Below, piece by piece: positions 34,401 to 45,429 of a DNA stretch of 64,000 nucleotides. The DNA lies in NCBI GenBank assembly GCA_001692895.1, contig KV748256.1, positions 69,186 through 133,185 on the forward strand, written 5' to 3'. Positions within the stretch are counted from its first letter, which is position 1. Every line of letters starts with the position of its first letter. Both the position numbers and the translations under genes were made by a program. The notes beneath the pieces were generated by a model. It saw only the letters and a program-made list of their open reading frames with translations, made no database searches and was not told where the DNA came from. This DNA is from Cenococcum geophilum 1.58 (taxonomy: Eukaryota; Ascomycota; Dothideomycetes; Gloniales; Gloniaceae).

Positions 34401-36780
34401 ATAAGTATATTCTTAAGGTTATCAAGCTTAACGCCTAATTTATCTATATCTCTAATGTAAAATAGAAACGGGGTATTTATAGAAACAACATAAAAGGTGA
34501 TATACCCTAAGGGGGTTTAGACCCTAATTATGCCAATAGAGATCGTAGTACCCTTGCTAAAACGAATCGTATATTGGCCTGCTGTTAAATAGTCAATCTA
34601 AACAGAGCTATTAAGCTGCTAAAGGGCTCAAACTTAAGGTTCTCCTACTATAGATACTCCTGCGGCTCTAGTATCTGGCATAATACTATAGAAAACATTC
34701 GCCAAGTATCTGTTATCAAAGGAGAACGCGGAACTCTCCCTTAACTTATTAAAGATATCTAACTTCGTGGTAAAATAGAGCGTAGATTAGTTATTAAAAA
34801 TAGTAACGGTTTATATACCATCTACCTCACCATACTTAGTAAAGTATTAGTCGGGTAAATACTCCTCAATTTCTATATCTATAAGGAGCTATTCGGCCTT
34901 ATTAACCTTACCCTTAAGATCTTCTACGCCTTTATATTAAACCAGGAAGCTTTAGAAGTAGGCCACAGTAACCTTATAATTTCTAATATTTCTTACACTC
35001 TGGCGGAACTTATTATATACCTCCTTTCGTTTATTAAGAGAATGCCTAGTTAACTAGCAATTCAGTTTCTCACAAACATAGCACTTCTTCTAGCAATTAC
35101 TTTGAAATGAACCTCTACGAGGACCTCCACCTTTACCTCATAGTCGTTAATTATACCTTCTGCCGTATTGCCTACCCCGGCCACTATATATTTAATCAGT
35201 CCAGTTATAATTATATTAGTTAGGCGGGTTAATTAAAGTAGGTTAGAGTTAGGCATTAAATTGCTATACTTCTTAAGAGTATAGAGCAGTGCCAATAAAA
35301 GATCTTAATTAAGCATATACTCCTTCGTAAGTATTTACAGGATTAAAGAGAGCAAGGTTATATTCTTTAACACCTTAATATACGCTAATAACTTAATTAC
35401 ATAGGCTAAAGTCCTCTTAATATAATTTGGATAAACTACACTAAATCATCTAAAGTTAATTAAAAAGCTTTTAAAGACAATTAAGCTAAGGGATACCTAG
35501 GTTTATAGCAATAATCCTTAGAAAGGTAGTCTCTCTCCATTCTAATATATACTACTACTTATTCTCTTCTATTTTAAAGTGGCATCTTAACTTATATATC
35601 ATGCGGTTAAAATTATATCCTTTTCCTACTAAACGATTATAATAGAAGGTACTAGCTTAGTCCTTAAGTATAACAGAATAGGCGTTATAGTATTAATTAG
35701 ACTCTATTCCTACCTTCTAGCAACAGTTATAGAAGATACATAGTTTCAAATTAAGAACATTATATAATTCCCCGCTAAACTTCTTCTCCTAATCCAAATA
35801 GAGCTTCGCAAGCTCTATAAGCAATTTTAAACTACCTCCGATTTAAGATTAAGATAAAGGAGGTAGGAGTTGCATTACAGGCTGTAGTGGGGATATAGGT
35901 CTAGTCGGTAAAGTCTAAAGGTTAGTAGATCGCGAAGCAAGGGGATCTTATGCTTGCTCGTGTTAAAAGGCAGTAGTTAAAATTACGGGTTAAATTAGTG
36001 GATTCTAGGGAACTAAAGATAGAGGTAGAGGCGATAGATATAGAATAAAAGAACTCGTACCTAGAGCAATGGAATTAGAACGCGTCTCTTATAGTATATT
36101 ACTTAAATTCCATTATAAGTTAAGCTTCCTCATAGTGCGTAGTTGGTGCTTAATCTCTTATATAGTCTATTCGTACTCTTCTTTTACGTTAAGAACCTAC
36201 TCCTAAATATTATCTCTAATAGTACCCCTATCCTTAGGGACAAATACTCTATTCTCCTAAAGGAAGTTACGGAAGTCCCGTACAATATCCTTATTCATAA
36301 GGGCCCATATTTCCTTTATCCATCTAATAAAGTCCTCCTTTATATATTCCTATAGCGCGGTATTATTATATTCGCTATCCTTATAATATGCCATACAGTA
36401 TAATAAAAATCCATTTAAGTCTTATTTATTAGCGTTTGCAAGGTCAATTATAGCTTTATTCTATATCTTTAGGTTAATATCTTCCTTATACTTCTTTAGG
36501 TAGGTTAACGCTATAGTAGGTATAAAATCAACGGGGTGTCGTACATCAAAGGTAGGTAGGATTTTCGGTTTTATAGGATCTCATAGGTTTACTATTAAGA
36601 GGTAGGCAATTTAAGATATTATTTAACGCGTTTTAGACGTTAACTTAGAACCTTAGGTTCAGTAATACTTCTAACCTAAAGTACTTAACTAAATCTTCGT
36701 AAACGCGGTTGTTTTGCGTAATAGACGCAACTTAGTATCTCCTAGTACTTAGTAACACTTCTATTACTAGTTTTCCGTAA
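31500..36780 (-). pseudogene. copia-A gag-pol polyprotein, RIP-degraded
   Basis: Gag lies at about 35100-36780; the 70-codon plus-strand frame at 36143-36355 is its antisense and corresponds to the antisense of the copia-B gag. Just before the zinc knuckle is G-G-P-R-R-G-S, the unit that is expanded in copia-B. The zinc knuckle C-Y-V-C-E-K-L-N-C is at 35057-35083. The protease is D-T-R-A-A-G-V-S near 34650-34680 (Gly of D-T-G changed to Arg). Integrase and RT occupy about 32900-34500. RNase H ends with V-Y-T-D-L-Y-S-L-Y-K-C-L-V-K-L and W-I-N-G-x-D-N (31609-31637). Several stops per domain. Confidence 0.83.
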
Positions 36781-36909
36781 GTTTAAGGTAGCACAGTATC
36801 GCCGGGATCCATTCCATATGAGCGTATATAGCACCCCTGTACGAGACTATCTCTTTTATTTAAAAACCTAGCTGCTCTATAGTTGACTGTGTATTCAACC
36901 ACTAATCAA

Positions 36910-37097
36910 TATTAGTCACACAGGGTGACTCACCAATAACGACTACTCAAGTAGGGTTACAGTGATATTAGTTAATAAAGCTTTTTAATTAGAATAAGGA
37001 AGGGCGAGGAGCCTAAGGCTCCTCGCCACGCTAGTGCCGCAGCAACACGTAATGGCAACTTGCCATCACGTGACGGCAAATTGCCTCATTCCCGACA
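36910..37097 (-). repeat. copia-A 5' LTR (188 bp)
   Basis: Same length as the 3' LTR. The internal region next to it (minus strand ATTGATTAGTGGTTGA) resembles that of copia-B (CTGATTAGTAGTTAA), the likely primer-binding site. Confidence 0.92.
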
Positions 37098-37728
37098 CTA
37101 ATAGGGTACCCTAAGGGGGAGTCTTTCCCTAGAGTTCTTTTTTTTCCAACTCGTTAAACGTTTCTTCTTCCTCTATCTTCTTAATCTCGCCTATATCCTT
37201 TAGATCTGGGCAAGATAAGGTAAAGTAACCCTTCTTATTATAGTTGTAGCACGTAGCTAAGGTAGAGTTAATTAGGGTATTATAATAAGTATTAGTCGAT
37301 GGTATAGTATATAGCTAGTCGGGCAAGGCTTACCTGTGTGTAAATATAACCGCTTTTAGTATAAGAGCTATTGTGGCTTATCTTTCTACTCTAGCTCCTA
37401 TAGGTATAGCTAATAAGTTTTAACTACTATAAGCCCTTTTTTGTTAATTAGAACGGGTATTAATTTGCTTTAGTTCTAAGTTAAGTAATAGATATTAAGC
37501 TATAAGTCTTTAGTAGGTTAATAGGTCGTCTAAGGCTACCGTAATCTTCTCTTATAGTTAAACCGTTAGCTTATTATATAGGTCTAAATAGTAGTTCTTA
37601 AGGGGAACCTAGCCTTCGCCCGCTAGGTATAAGAATTAAGTCTAGAACTTAGTAAAGGATTAGTTTAACTTTATTATTAAGCTATTATAGTTATAACGCG
37701 CGTTCTATGCTTTATTTGGGTTTATATA

Positions 37729-38760
37729 GTAGTAAATAGTAGTAAGTTCTTTAATTAACATCTGATACGGATCCTATCTAGGCCCACGCAGACTACTCTA
37801 TATACAAGGGAAACTTATAAATTGACAAGAAGAAAACCCTTATTGATGTAGGGGACGGAAAACCCCTATAAGCCACCTCAGTAGGATAAAAAACCCCTGT
37901 TTTGCCATGTCCGTCCGTAGCGGCGGCCCTGCGGGCCTACGGCTACGTCCTATCCTCCTTGGATAATTTGAACTCCTTAGGAACCACTGCTTCCTTCTCT
38001 AGCTTATCCAAAGCTAGGGTTCACTACGTCCTAGCTAGGCCTTGCCGACCGATTGCTGTGCTTATAGTTGTGTCCCGTATCTTAACCACCCCCTATATGC
38101 TATCTCTTATTAACCATTACCATATACGCCATGCCTCCCCCCCCCTAGGCCTATTGAAGGCGTAAGGGGGATTCATCCGTTCTAACCACCTAATACTAAA
38201 CGGCGAGCGGGATGTGTATGTATGTACTCTAGGTATCTTTTATGCCTAGGCCCCGGTTACTAGGCCCTCTCTAAGGGTCACCACTCCGTTAAAAGGAGAC
38301 GAGGAAAACCATGTCTTGTGATCCGGCTACCAGTTAGTACGGTAGTAAGGCGGCAAGTGACCGTATGCTCCGCGGGCGATTGCCCTAGGGGTTGGGAGGG
38401 GCCGTATATTTGCTCGTTCGTTCGTTCGTTCGCGTTTACTTGTTCGTTAATATAAGGTCGTTAATGCTTTCTACTGGGGGACAGGGGATGATATCAAATA
38501 CCGCGTATCCATGTTAGATCGTACAGGTGCCCTGGATAGGAGAACAGCGTAGTAGTCGTCGTATTGTAGAGAGCCAACAGTAGTGGTTTTCAAGATCTCA
38601 CCATCTGAAAATTTTTCACCACCGCCCTCAACGCCTACAACCACCACCGGTCCTGTCCGCACGCTGTGCGACGTCTCTGCGTTGGCTCTGGATCTGAACT
38701 TCGAAGACCAGGTTCGTAGCCGTCACCACGTATAGGTGCAGAGTCCGATTTCGACGGCCA
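37729..38760 (-). mobile_element. 1.03-kb retroposon, copy 1 (no recognised protein)
   Basis: Flanked by the 11-bp direct repeat GGGTTTATATA (37718-37728, 38761-38771). It is GC-rich and barely mutated compared with its host gypsy-3. On the minus strand it begins TGGCCGTCGAAATCGG and ends GGATCCGTATCAGATGTTAA followed by a TTACTACTATTTACTAC-type tail. Long target duplications of varying length and a simple-sequence 3' tail point to LINE-driven retroposition. It holds a (TCGT)n microsatellite near 38415-38436. Open frames of 63 codons (38471-38662 minus) and 87 codons (37902-38165 plus) match nothing I know and are not kept in copy 2. It could be a SINE-like element or an internally deleted LINE. 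Confidence 0.8.
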
Positions 38761-39544
38761 GGGTTTATATATATAGCGGCTAAATACTATAGTATCTTAT
38801 TAATAGATATAAAGCGAATAGGGGAGTCGTCCTTAAATTTGGCTTAAAGGTGACGTTAGGCATCTCCTATAGTTTAACTAAAGAGGTAAAACATCTTAGC
38901 TTTTTAAAGGGGAAGTAGTTATAGTTAACGCGGAGTTTTTCTCATACTTAGATCCTCTAATTCTTATAGGTAGGGTCTATCCTATTAGATAGGGGTTAGG
39001 GGTTAAAGAGCTTAACGGACTTTAATTACTTTATTATTATATCCGTACTCCCTAGTATATTATATTTAGTAGAGTAAATAGGTCAGCTAGGGCTTTAAAA
39101 GGGGGAAGCTAGGCTATTTTATAGGGCCGTAAGGCTTTTTAGGATCTTTTATAGGGTCTTTTATATATTTTTTACTTTAAGACGATTGGCTTTCTAGCTA
39201 GCCGCAAGGGCGCAAATCTGCTTGCGTACGTCTATAATATTATTATTATCTTTAATTTCTAATCCTAATTAAATCTTAGGTTCCTCTTAGGTAAAGGCGG
39301 CTTTCTTAGATAAGCTTACTTTAGGTACTATCGTTAGCTTCCTAAGGTTTGTCGGTATTATATACTTTAGTTTTAATTCTAGGGGTATAAGTCTAGTCCT
39401 ATTTATATCGTAAAGTAAGATATTATTAAGGCCTTTCTAGGTAGTATAGAGTTGTTTTAGGTATTTAAGTATAGCGCGCTAACGCGTTATTGTAGACGAA
39501 GTTTCTTTTAGGGTAGGATATTATTAAGGCCTTCCTAGGCAGTG

Positions 39545-39735
39545 TAGGGTAAGCTTAGTATAATATTACGGCTTATATAAATGCCTCTAAACCAAAGCTT
39601 ATAGAATGCTATATTATAAAGATACTAAGCTAAAGAGAAGGAAAAGGGGGTTGCTAAGACTGAAGTAAAAAAATATATAGGGGCAGCCGCTAAGGCGCTA
39701 GTAATAGGCGAGCCAATCGTAGGTCGGCAGAATAT
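39545..39735 (-). repeat. copia-type 3' region fragment X1
   Basis: Shares ATATAAATGCCTCT, AGAGAAG, the GCTAAGGCGCTAGTAATAGGCGAGCCAATCG block and GGTCGGCAGAATAT with X2 (39946-40190) and with the copia 3' UTRs. It is the left half of the target into which the recombinase element inserted; the right half resumes at 44589 with AGAATTTAGTAGGTGG. Confidence 0.6.
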
Positions 39736-39895
39736 AGTCTATCTCTTCAAACACGTGCATTTTTGGTCAATTTTTTGATTGGTGGCTGCGGCTCAGGGGC
39801 CTGCAAGTGGCGGGCTTGTTTTCCGGCTTTTTATAAGCAGTTTTTACTGTAAAAGGCAGGAAAATAGCCCTAACTTGCAAGCCCATGGTCCAACT
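39736..39895 (-). repeat. Split repeat B2
   Basis: About 160 bp, from TCTATCTCTTCAAACACGTG to CCCATGGTCCA. It matches B1 at 40331-40491 closely, with mostly transitional differences. It contains an imperfect inverted repeat, GGCTTGTTTTCCGGCTTTTT against AAAAGGCAGGAAAATAGCC. Confidence 0.85.
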
Positions 39896-40197
39896 AGCGA
39901 AGGTGCGCACTTATAAGAAGTAGGGCCTAAGCTATATATATAACGGGCTTGTATAAATGCCTCTGAACTGTATAAGGATACTATACTAAAGAGAAGAAGA
40001 GGGGGCCGCTAAGACGCTAGTAGTAAGCGAGCCAATAGCGATTTTCCATCCCGGGGATAGAAAATCCTAATTGGCTAGTTTCCACGTGATTCCACGTAAG
40101 CTTGATCGTGACAACGGTGGTGGAATATAGTAGGATATGGCAGGTGGCGCGCCCTATGTATATATAAGGTAAAGAAGCGAACGCTTTGGGTGGGCGG
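39896..40197 (-). repeat. Insert X2 between B2 and A2: copia-type 3' region
   Basis: It repeats the X1 landmarks (ATAAATGCCTCT, AGAGAAGAAGAGGGGG, CCGCTAAGACGCTAG) and carries the complete palindrome at 40030-40056 and a TAGGATATGGCAGGTGG block. It lies exactly at the A2/B2 junction of the recombinase element, the place where the circle junction would be. Confidence 0.65.
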
Positions 40198-40330
40198 GTA
40201 AATTAACAGCAGCTTTAATTAATAAGAACTAGCATATTTGAATTTAATTAGATGATGTTATTGCTGCTTAAAGTTCTCAATATAGAGACTTTAAGCCGTG
40301 CGCCGTGTGCACGTGACTCCCTATAGACCC
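40198..40330 (-). repeat. Split repeat A2
   Basis: Matches A1 (44458-44588): AAATTAACAGYAGCTTYAATT, GAACTAGCATATT, AATTTAATTAGATGATGTT, GCTGCTTRAAGTTCT and the common end GTGACTCCCTATAGACCCTAT. It is joined directly to B1. Confidence 0.88.
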
Positions 40331-40491
40331 TATTATCTATCTCTTTAAACACGTGTATTTTTGGTTAATTTTTTAATTGGTAGCTGCGGCTTAGGGGCCT
40401 ATAAGTGGCGGGCTTGTTTTCCGGCTTTTTATAAGCAGTTTTTACTGTAAAAGGCAGGAAAATAGCCTTAACTTGTAAGCCCATGGTCCAG
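40331..40491 (-). repeat. Split repeat B1
   Basis: Copy of B2 with identical order and end (CCCATGGTCCA). Beyond it the internal region starts with GGGAGAGCAAAGCG. Confidence 0.85.
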
Positions 40492-40639
40492 GGAGAGCAA
40501 AGCGTAACCGTAGCCAAATTAGGAGAAAAATGTGTGTAGAGAGATATGTTTTAGGTGTTAGCCTTATACATAGGGCTAAGATAAAGAGAACGCTGGCGGG
40601 GCGCCTAGTTGAAACCTCTATAAGAGGCGGAAGGCGTTA

Positions 40640-41760
40640 GCCTATAAGGTTAAGCAATAAAGGCGGAAGGTATCTAATATCCAGCGGCCTAGGCGTTGGA
40701 TCTCCTTATTAGAGAAGCTATGGTTTAGGGCGTGTTGGGCCGCGCCCCTATAAAAGCTATGACCTGTATACTGTGCGGCTAGGATGCCGTAGAGGTTTAG
40801 CCTTAATTTAAGCATCCTCCGCGCGTATAAGGCGGAGAACGCCGCGCCACTAGATGCGGTAAATAGCGGCGCGGAGGGAGCCTAGGGGTCTAGGAGAAAA
40901 AGCCTCTGTAGAGCTGCTACGGGGCAAGCCGCGTTAAAGGTAGCGGCTACTATGATTTAAACGCCCTGCTTATCTTTATCGGTCTTACTTCATTTAAGAT
41001 AGAAGGTTAGGTAATCTCTAGAGGGGCTAAACTGTACGTCTAAGCGAGTAGCCTTAGTTACGGCGAATGACGGTTTAGACCGTTACTTATTAGTATAGGA
41101 GATCTCGCCTATACGGAGGTACCCTGTGAAGGCGAGGCAGAAGGCGGCGTTGGTATTTACCCCTAGGATTAAGTTGCTGCTAGTTGCGATCTTAGTAAGG
41201 ATGCTATATAAGATTAGCAACTTTGAAATAGCTTCTTTTAGGCTAGGATTAAGAGAGGTTGCCCTATCTAGTATATAACAAAGTGACGTATTCTTAAATA
41301 TTATAACTGGGAGAATGTAGTTAACGTGTATAGAGCGGATCGCGGCGAGGTATAAGCATATGGTCTTTAGAGCTACCCTGCCCATATGCGGAGAACTGTT
41401 GCTATACGTTCTCTATGCTACCCATTCTATAAGGTTAGGCAACTAGGCTAGGTATAGTGCTACCGCCCTTATGGCGCAGAAGAATTCCCATGACTTTGTA
41501 CCTAAGGCGTACGTCTTACAGGTGTTAGGCTTGATGCCGTGCCATAGGAGGCTTAAAACTAAGTGAGATTGGCCTAATTAGGTAATAAAAGCAGGCGGCG
41601 GGCCTAGGAGGTTAATTAGCGAGCCTAAAGATTAGTCATTAGCGCTAAGAGATTAATCTAAGGATAGAGATTTTTGGCTATGGCCTAGTTAAAGCAGAAG
41701 AGTGCGTTAGCTAGTGTATTATCTTTAGATAAGATCTAGGAAGATTATAACTAGATGTTA
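40640..41760 (-). pseudogene. Tyrosine recombinase of the DIRS-like element
   Basis: Phage-integrase-type recombinases cut DNA with a tyrosine nucleophile. The open piece 41083-41385 (100 codons) includes A-F-C-L-A-F-T-G-Y-L-R-I-G-E-I-S-Y-T, the box with the first catalytic Arg. Further on (minus strand) the C-terminal boxes are intact: T-G-H-S-F-Y-R-G-A-A-Q-H-A-L, with catalytic His and Arg at 40747-40761, then I-Q-R-L-G-R-W and the nucleophile Tyr in F-R-L-Y-C (codon 40657-40659). So Arg, His, Arg, Trp and Tyr are all visible. A few stops separate the blocks, so this copy is inactive although the catalytic residues survive. Confidence 0.82.
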
Positions 41761-41769
41761 AATGCGGCA

Positions 41770-43400
41770 GCCTAAACTAGGATTTGTCAGAGAAGCAAAT
41801 TAGTAGGGCCTTTAAGTACTATATTTTACAGGCCTATAAGGGCGACTATAATATCTATATAGATATAAACAGATAAATATTACTAGGTAGGGCTCTATTT
41901 CACAAATGCGTTAGTAATAGCGAGTACTTTAAGCACATTAATGTAGGCATAGAGGTGCTTAGGGGCAGGCGATACCGCAAAGAGGTTGTCTTATAGCAGC
42001 GCGGAGGTATAAGGGCGCCATTAACTATAAGGAGTAGAATAGGTCTTAGCGGAGGAGTAGCCTGGGCAGCTATAGAAGAAGCCAGCGTAACCGTATTTAG
42101 ATGAGGTATTCGTAAAGAGATGGATCTAGGGGTGAGTAACGTCCTTCTAAAAGAAACGGACCCCATTTCGGAGCGCTAGGGCTTTACTCCACTAAGCTAG
42201 GTTGGAGATTACCGCCGGCAGGATAGGTAAAGTGCGGCAATTTATAAGAGAGAAAGCTGTAACAAGGTCCCATAGCGATCTTAAGTAAGATCACCCTAAC
42301 TGGATAACTTTTGTAGCCTAGGTAAGGCTACCTCTAAGTTACTGGTACTGTTTAAGAGAGACTTAGGGCCTAAGGATGAAGGAGGTAAGTAGATCTTATA
42401 GTGCTATCTGCTTGGTAGGGCTAAGGGATAGGGAGAAGGTATTAGTGTTAATTTAATAGCCTAATATATCTAACACTATGCTATAGGAGTCTTTAGCGGC
42501 GTTAGGAGGAAAACTAAGTAGTATAATTATAAAGTTATACACGTGAACTACTGGCGTATAGCTAGTGCCTAGGCGCAAGATAAATATAAAGTCATTTAGA
42601 TAATAAACTAGTGCAAAGAAGGCGATAATTGTATAAAGGCGGCGTATAAGGACCTAATATAGGGCTTCTGTAAAAAGGTTAAAGAGAAAAGGCGCAGTGG
42701 CTAGACTAAAGGGAAGGCAGTATTTAGCGTATACTATCTTCTCCTACTTAAAACCTAGTAGGCGTTGGTCGGTAATAGCAACTGGGATATTCTAAAAAGC
42801 GTCTTTAAGATTGCGTTTAAGGATAATAGTACCTTTCCTGGCGAGGAGAATAAGCGCTAGAATATCGTCTACGGTATTATAAGTGAGGGTAGAGTAGGCC
42901 TCTAGGATAGCAGCGTTAATGGAGAGACCTTAGCGGGGCTTAGGCAAAAAGAGATTATAGATACAGCGGAAGGTTCCATTTGGCTTAGGTATAAGACCTA
43001 AGGGGGAGTAGTAGATTGCTTTAGGCGGACGAATAGCGATGCGGCTAATGGGCAGATCGGTAGTAATCTTTATAGTAATTACTCTAGGGTCGGCATTAGA
43101 TAGGAGTTAATTTAAATACGTGCGCGCTGGTAGTAAAGCTATAACTCTAATCCGCGTGCTATATATTAGGATACCCTTAATTAAGGGGCCGAGATCTCTA
43201 GGGTATAGGCGTAGCTTATCCCTCCAGGCTAATGTGTTTAATGGCGACGGCGAAGTATTAAGTAGATACCCTGGGGTGAATACCTTAAATCTTAGCGTTA
43301 AATTTGGGCGCGGAGGGGGTATAAATTATTACGGAGACCCCTTGCAGTCTTTCTTAACGTAATTCCCTCCATATACTTTATAGAGATGTTAATAGGAGTA
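41770..43400 (-). pseudogene. RT and RNase H region of the DIRS-like element
   Basis: The RT block C-L-P-F-S-L-A-T-A-P-F-L-F-N-L-F is followed by A-L-V-Y-Y-L-N-D-F-I-F-I-L. The catalytic Y-x-D-D box is Y-L-N-D at 42591-42608 (first Asp to Asn by G-to-A). The Y-L-D-D-F variant and the A-P-F-L-F-N-L-F string suit DIRS-order RTs rather than Ty3 or copia. Sequence 41770-42300, including an open 88-codon piece at 41900-42166, occupies the RNase H position but its active residues are not certain. The plus-strand frame 43120-43362 is antisense. Confidence 0.75.
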
Positions 43401-43409
43401 TGGTAATTT

Positions 43410-44420
43410 AAAGCACAGCTGGCCCGCGTTCTAATTACTGCATACCTAGCCCTATAGGGATAAGGTGGACGTGTCTACCTAAGGGCGTTTAGATAATAAA
43501 CCACTATAGGAGGATAATGGTGCTAGGCGTAGGGTGGCGAAGTTGTAGTTAGCTGTTTATAGTTTAATAGGGATAGCCCAGTTAGCAGGGTTAGTTTAAC
43601 CTAGCCTTATAGCTTTCTGGTGGACAACTATAGCTAAATTAAGGACGCTGTTCTAGACGAACTGTGCGGAGAAGCCTATAATAGCTTAGTGGAATTTTGC
43701 TATTGCGATAGCTAAGGGGGTTGATATGGCCTAGAGGGTTTAGACGATAATACCGTAGTTAGTAAAGCCCTTAAGCCAAATGCCTACTAAGGAGAAGTCC
43801 TTTCTAGAGCTATTACTAGAGGCAATAACTCTTCCGTCTGCCGTTAACTCCATCTAATTGGAGTTAATCCTAAATAGGTCGTTGCGTAGCTTTACGAGGT
43901 TCTCTGGAACGAAAACGCCCTTCTAGATTGCGGTAACTTTAAAGACTGGGATCCCAGGAAGAAGCAGGTCTAGGCTCTTTGTAGTAGGAGGGAGAGAAGA
44001 CTTACTAGAGTTAATATCTACCGCGTTAATTATAGTAGGGTTCTTCTTAATAGCAGCGAGCCGAGCCTAGTATATTTCTTCCGTAGCTAACTTTGCCTGG
44101 GCTATAGAAGCAGCGAGTGCTTTAAGGGTAGCCTGGTTTAAAGCTGCCTTATAAGCGCGCTCCTGCTTATAGTCTTTTAGCTCTTATTCGTGAATGTCCT
44201 ATAGGCGCTTTTTGGCTGCAGTTACGGCTACCGTGGAGGGCGTAGGGGCTATAGTTATGGGGGAGCGACGCGTCTGCGAGCCTTTGCTATCAGAAACGCG
44301 AGAATAAGAGCGTGTGTTGTGTGCGGGGGCGTTTTTGGAAGAGTCTGTTATACGGAGTAGACGGGATAAGTAGGTATTGGATGGCGGAGAGGAGCGGCCT
44401 AAATTTGAGGTTTTAAGGGA
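43410..44420 (-). pseudogene. ORF1 (gag-like) of the DIRS-like element
   Basis: Upstream of RT on the minus strand. N-terminal Ser/Arg-rich string N-T-R-S-Y-S-R-V-S-D-S-K-G-S-Q-T-R-R near 44270, then a Lys/Ala-rich coiled coil (A-L-N-Q-A-T-L-K-A-L-A-A-S). Then comes G-I-P-V-F-K-V-T and F-V-P-E-N-L-V-K-L-R near 43890-43960, a string typical of the first ORF of fungal recombinase retrotransposons. Two or three stops. Start codon not resolved. Confidence 0.6.
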
Positions 44421-44457
44421 GGAGATTCGACGGTTAAATAAGATTAGGATGAATAAA

Positions 44458-44588
44458 TTAACAGTAGCTTCAATTGACGAGAACTAGCATATTCGAATTT
44501 AATTAGATGATGTTGTTGCTGCTTGAAGTTCTTAATGCAGAGACTTCAAGCCGTGCGCCGTGTGTATGTGACTCCCTATAGACCCTAT
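44458..44588 (-). repeat. Split repeat A1 (5' end of the DIRS-like element)
   Basis: Partner of A2 (40198-40330). It ends CCCTATAGACCCTATCAT at the plus-strand right edge, after which the interrupted target sequence (AGAATTTAGTAGG) resumes. Confidence 0.85.
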
Positions 44589-45429
44589 CATAGAATTTAG
44601 TAGGTGGTGTGCTATAGCGCCGTTACAAAAGTCCTACTATAGAACTTAGAATATAATTATATAATTAATCTAGAAGAAGGTAAATAACTACTAAACCTTT
44701 TTATTTATAATCTCTCTTATAAAGAGCTAGAGATCTTATAGGAATACCTTAATAGGTTACTAAAAAAGGGGTAGATCTGGCCTAGTAAGTTACTAGTAGG
44801 CGCTCTAATTATCTTTATCCTAAAACTAAATAGAACTATAAGGCTATATATGGACTATCGCAGTTTTAATAAAATTATAATTAAGAACCGTTACCTACTA
44901 CTACTAGTTAGTAAAATGCTAGATTAACTATTTAGGGGGAATATCTCTATAAAGCTAAATCTATAAGACGCCTATTATAGGCTTTGTATTAAAGAAGGGG
45001 ATAAGTAAAAAACCGCTTTTAAAACCTAATACGGCCACTTTAAGTATCTAGTAATGCCTTTTAGGCTAGCTAATACGCCTATAATATTCTAATTATATAT
45101 TTATAGAGCCTTAGGGGGACTAGTTAACTATATATACGTTATCTATTTAGATAATATTTTAATCTACTTAGAAGACGAGGATTAGTATAAGTAATACGTC
45201 CACGAAGTACTGGAACGTTTAAATAATTAGGGCCTCAATATTAAGGCGTTAAAATATATCTTTAAGACTAAGTAGGTTAAGTTCCTAGGTTATATTATAA
45301 CGCTTATAGGTATAGTTATGGACCTAATATAAGTGTAGATAATTTAAGAGTGGCTAGAGCTAGAGAGCTATTAGGATATTTAAGTATTTCTAGGCTTTAC
45401 TAATTTCTATAAGCGCTTTATTTATATGT

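Larger units (their letters stand above)
31028..37097 (-). mobile_element. Complete Ty1/copia element (copia-A)
   Basis: Two 188-bp LTRs (36910-37097 and 31028-31215) and target duplication CTAAT (31023-31027, 37098-37102) define it. On the minus strand the LTR starts TGTCGGGAATGAG or its mutated form. The internal order is gag, zinc knuckle, protease, integrase, RT, RNase H, then a roughly 280-bp 3' UTR with the shared palindrome. RIP-type stops are present but base composition is less extreme than in gypsy-2, so it is a later arrival. Related to copia-B (49472-51795) through LTR, Gag, RNase H tail and 3' UTR. Confidence 0.93.
29165..39540 (-). mobile_element. Ty3/gypsy element gypsy-3, in three pieces
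   Basis: Pieces 29165-31027 (RT and protease side), 37103-37717 (C-terminal gag) and about 38772-39540 (N-terminal gag and leader) belong together. Removing the copia at 31028-37097 with one CTAAT copy and the retroposon at 37729-38760 restores one minus-strand order. RT has Y-L-D-N-I at 29471-29490 and F-Y-N-F-Y-Y-R-F-I near 29200-29230, where gypsy-2 interrupts it. The Gag zinc knuckle C-Y-N-Y-N-K-K-G-Y-F-T-L-S-C is at 37210-37251 (two ligands changed to Tyr). RNase H and integrase are not found beyond gypsy-2. The 5' LTR was not delimited. Confidence 0.75.
39736..44588 (-). mobile_element. Tyrosine-recombinase retrotransposon (DIRS/Ngaro/PAT-like) with split direct repeats
   Basis: Reading 5' to 3' on the minus strand: repeat A1 (44588-44458), ORF1, RT with RNase H region, tyrosine recombinase, repeat B1 (40491-40331), repeat A2 (40330-40198), an extra 302-bp insert, and repeat B2 (39895-39736). 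A1-ORFs-B1-A2-B2 is the split-direct-repeat order of Ngaro- and PAT-type elements, which integrate as circles using a recombinase and leave no long target duplication. The flanks fit this: X1 on the left rejoins AGAATTTAG on the right without a duplication. RIP damage is mild, and 50-100 codon pieces remain open. Confidence 0.82.

Noticed and set aside
37902-38165. 87-codon plus frame in retroposon copy 1 as a gene
   Set aside because: Not preserved in copy 2, no recognisable domain, and opposite to the strand suggested by the tail.
38405-38440. TCGT microsatellite as a telomere-like or origin sequence
   Set aside because: Short, and in copy 2 mutated to an irregular CGTTACTCATTCATT stretch; part of the retroposon.
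43120-43362. 80-codon plus frame in the DIRS-like element
   Set aside because: Antisense to the RT-side coding sequence on the minus strand.
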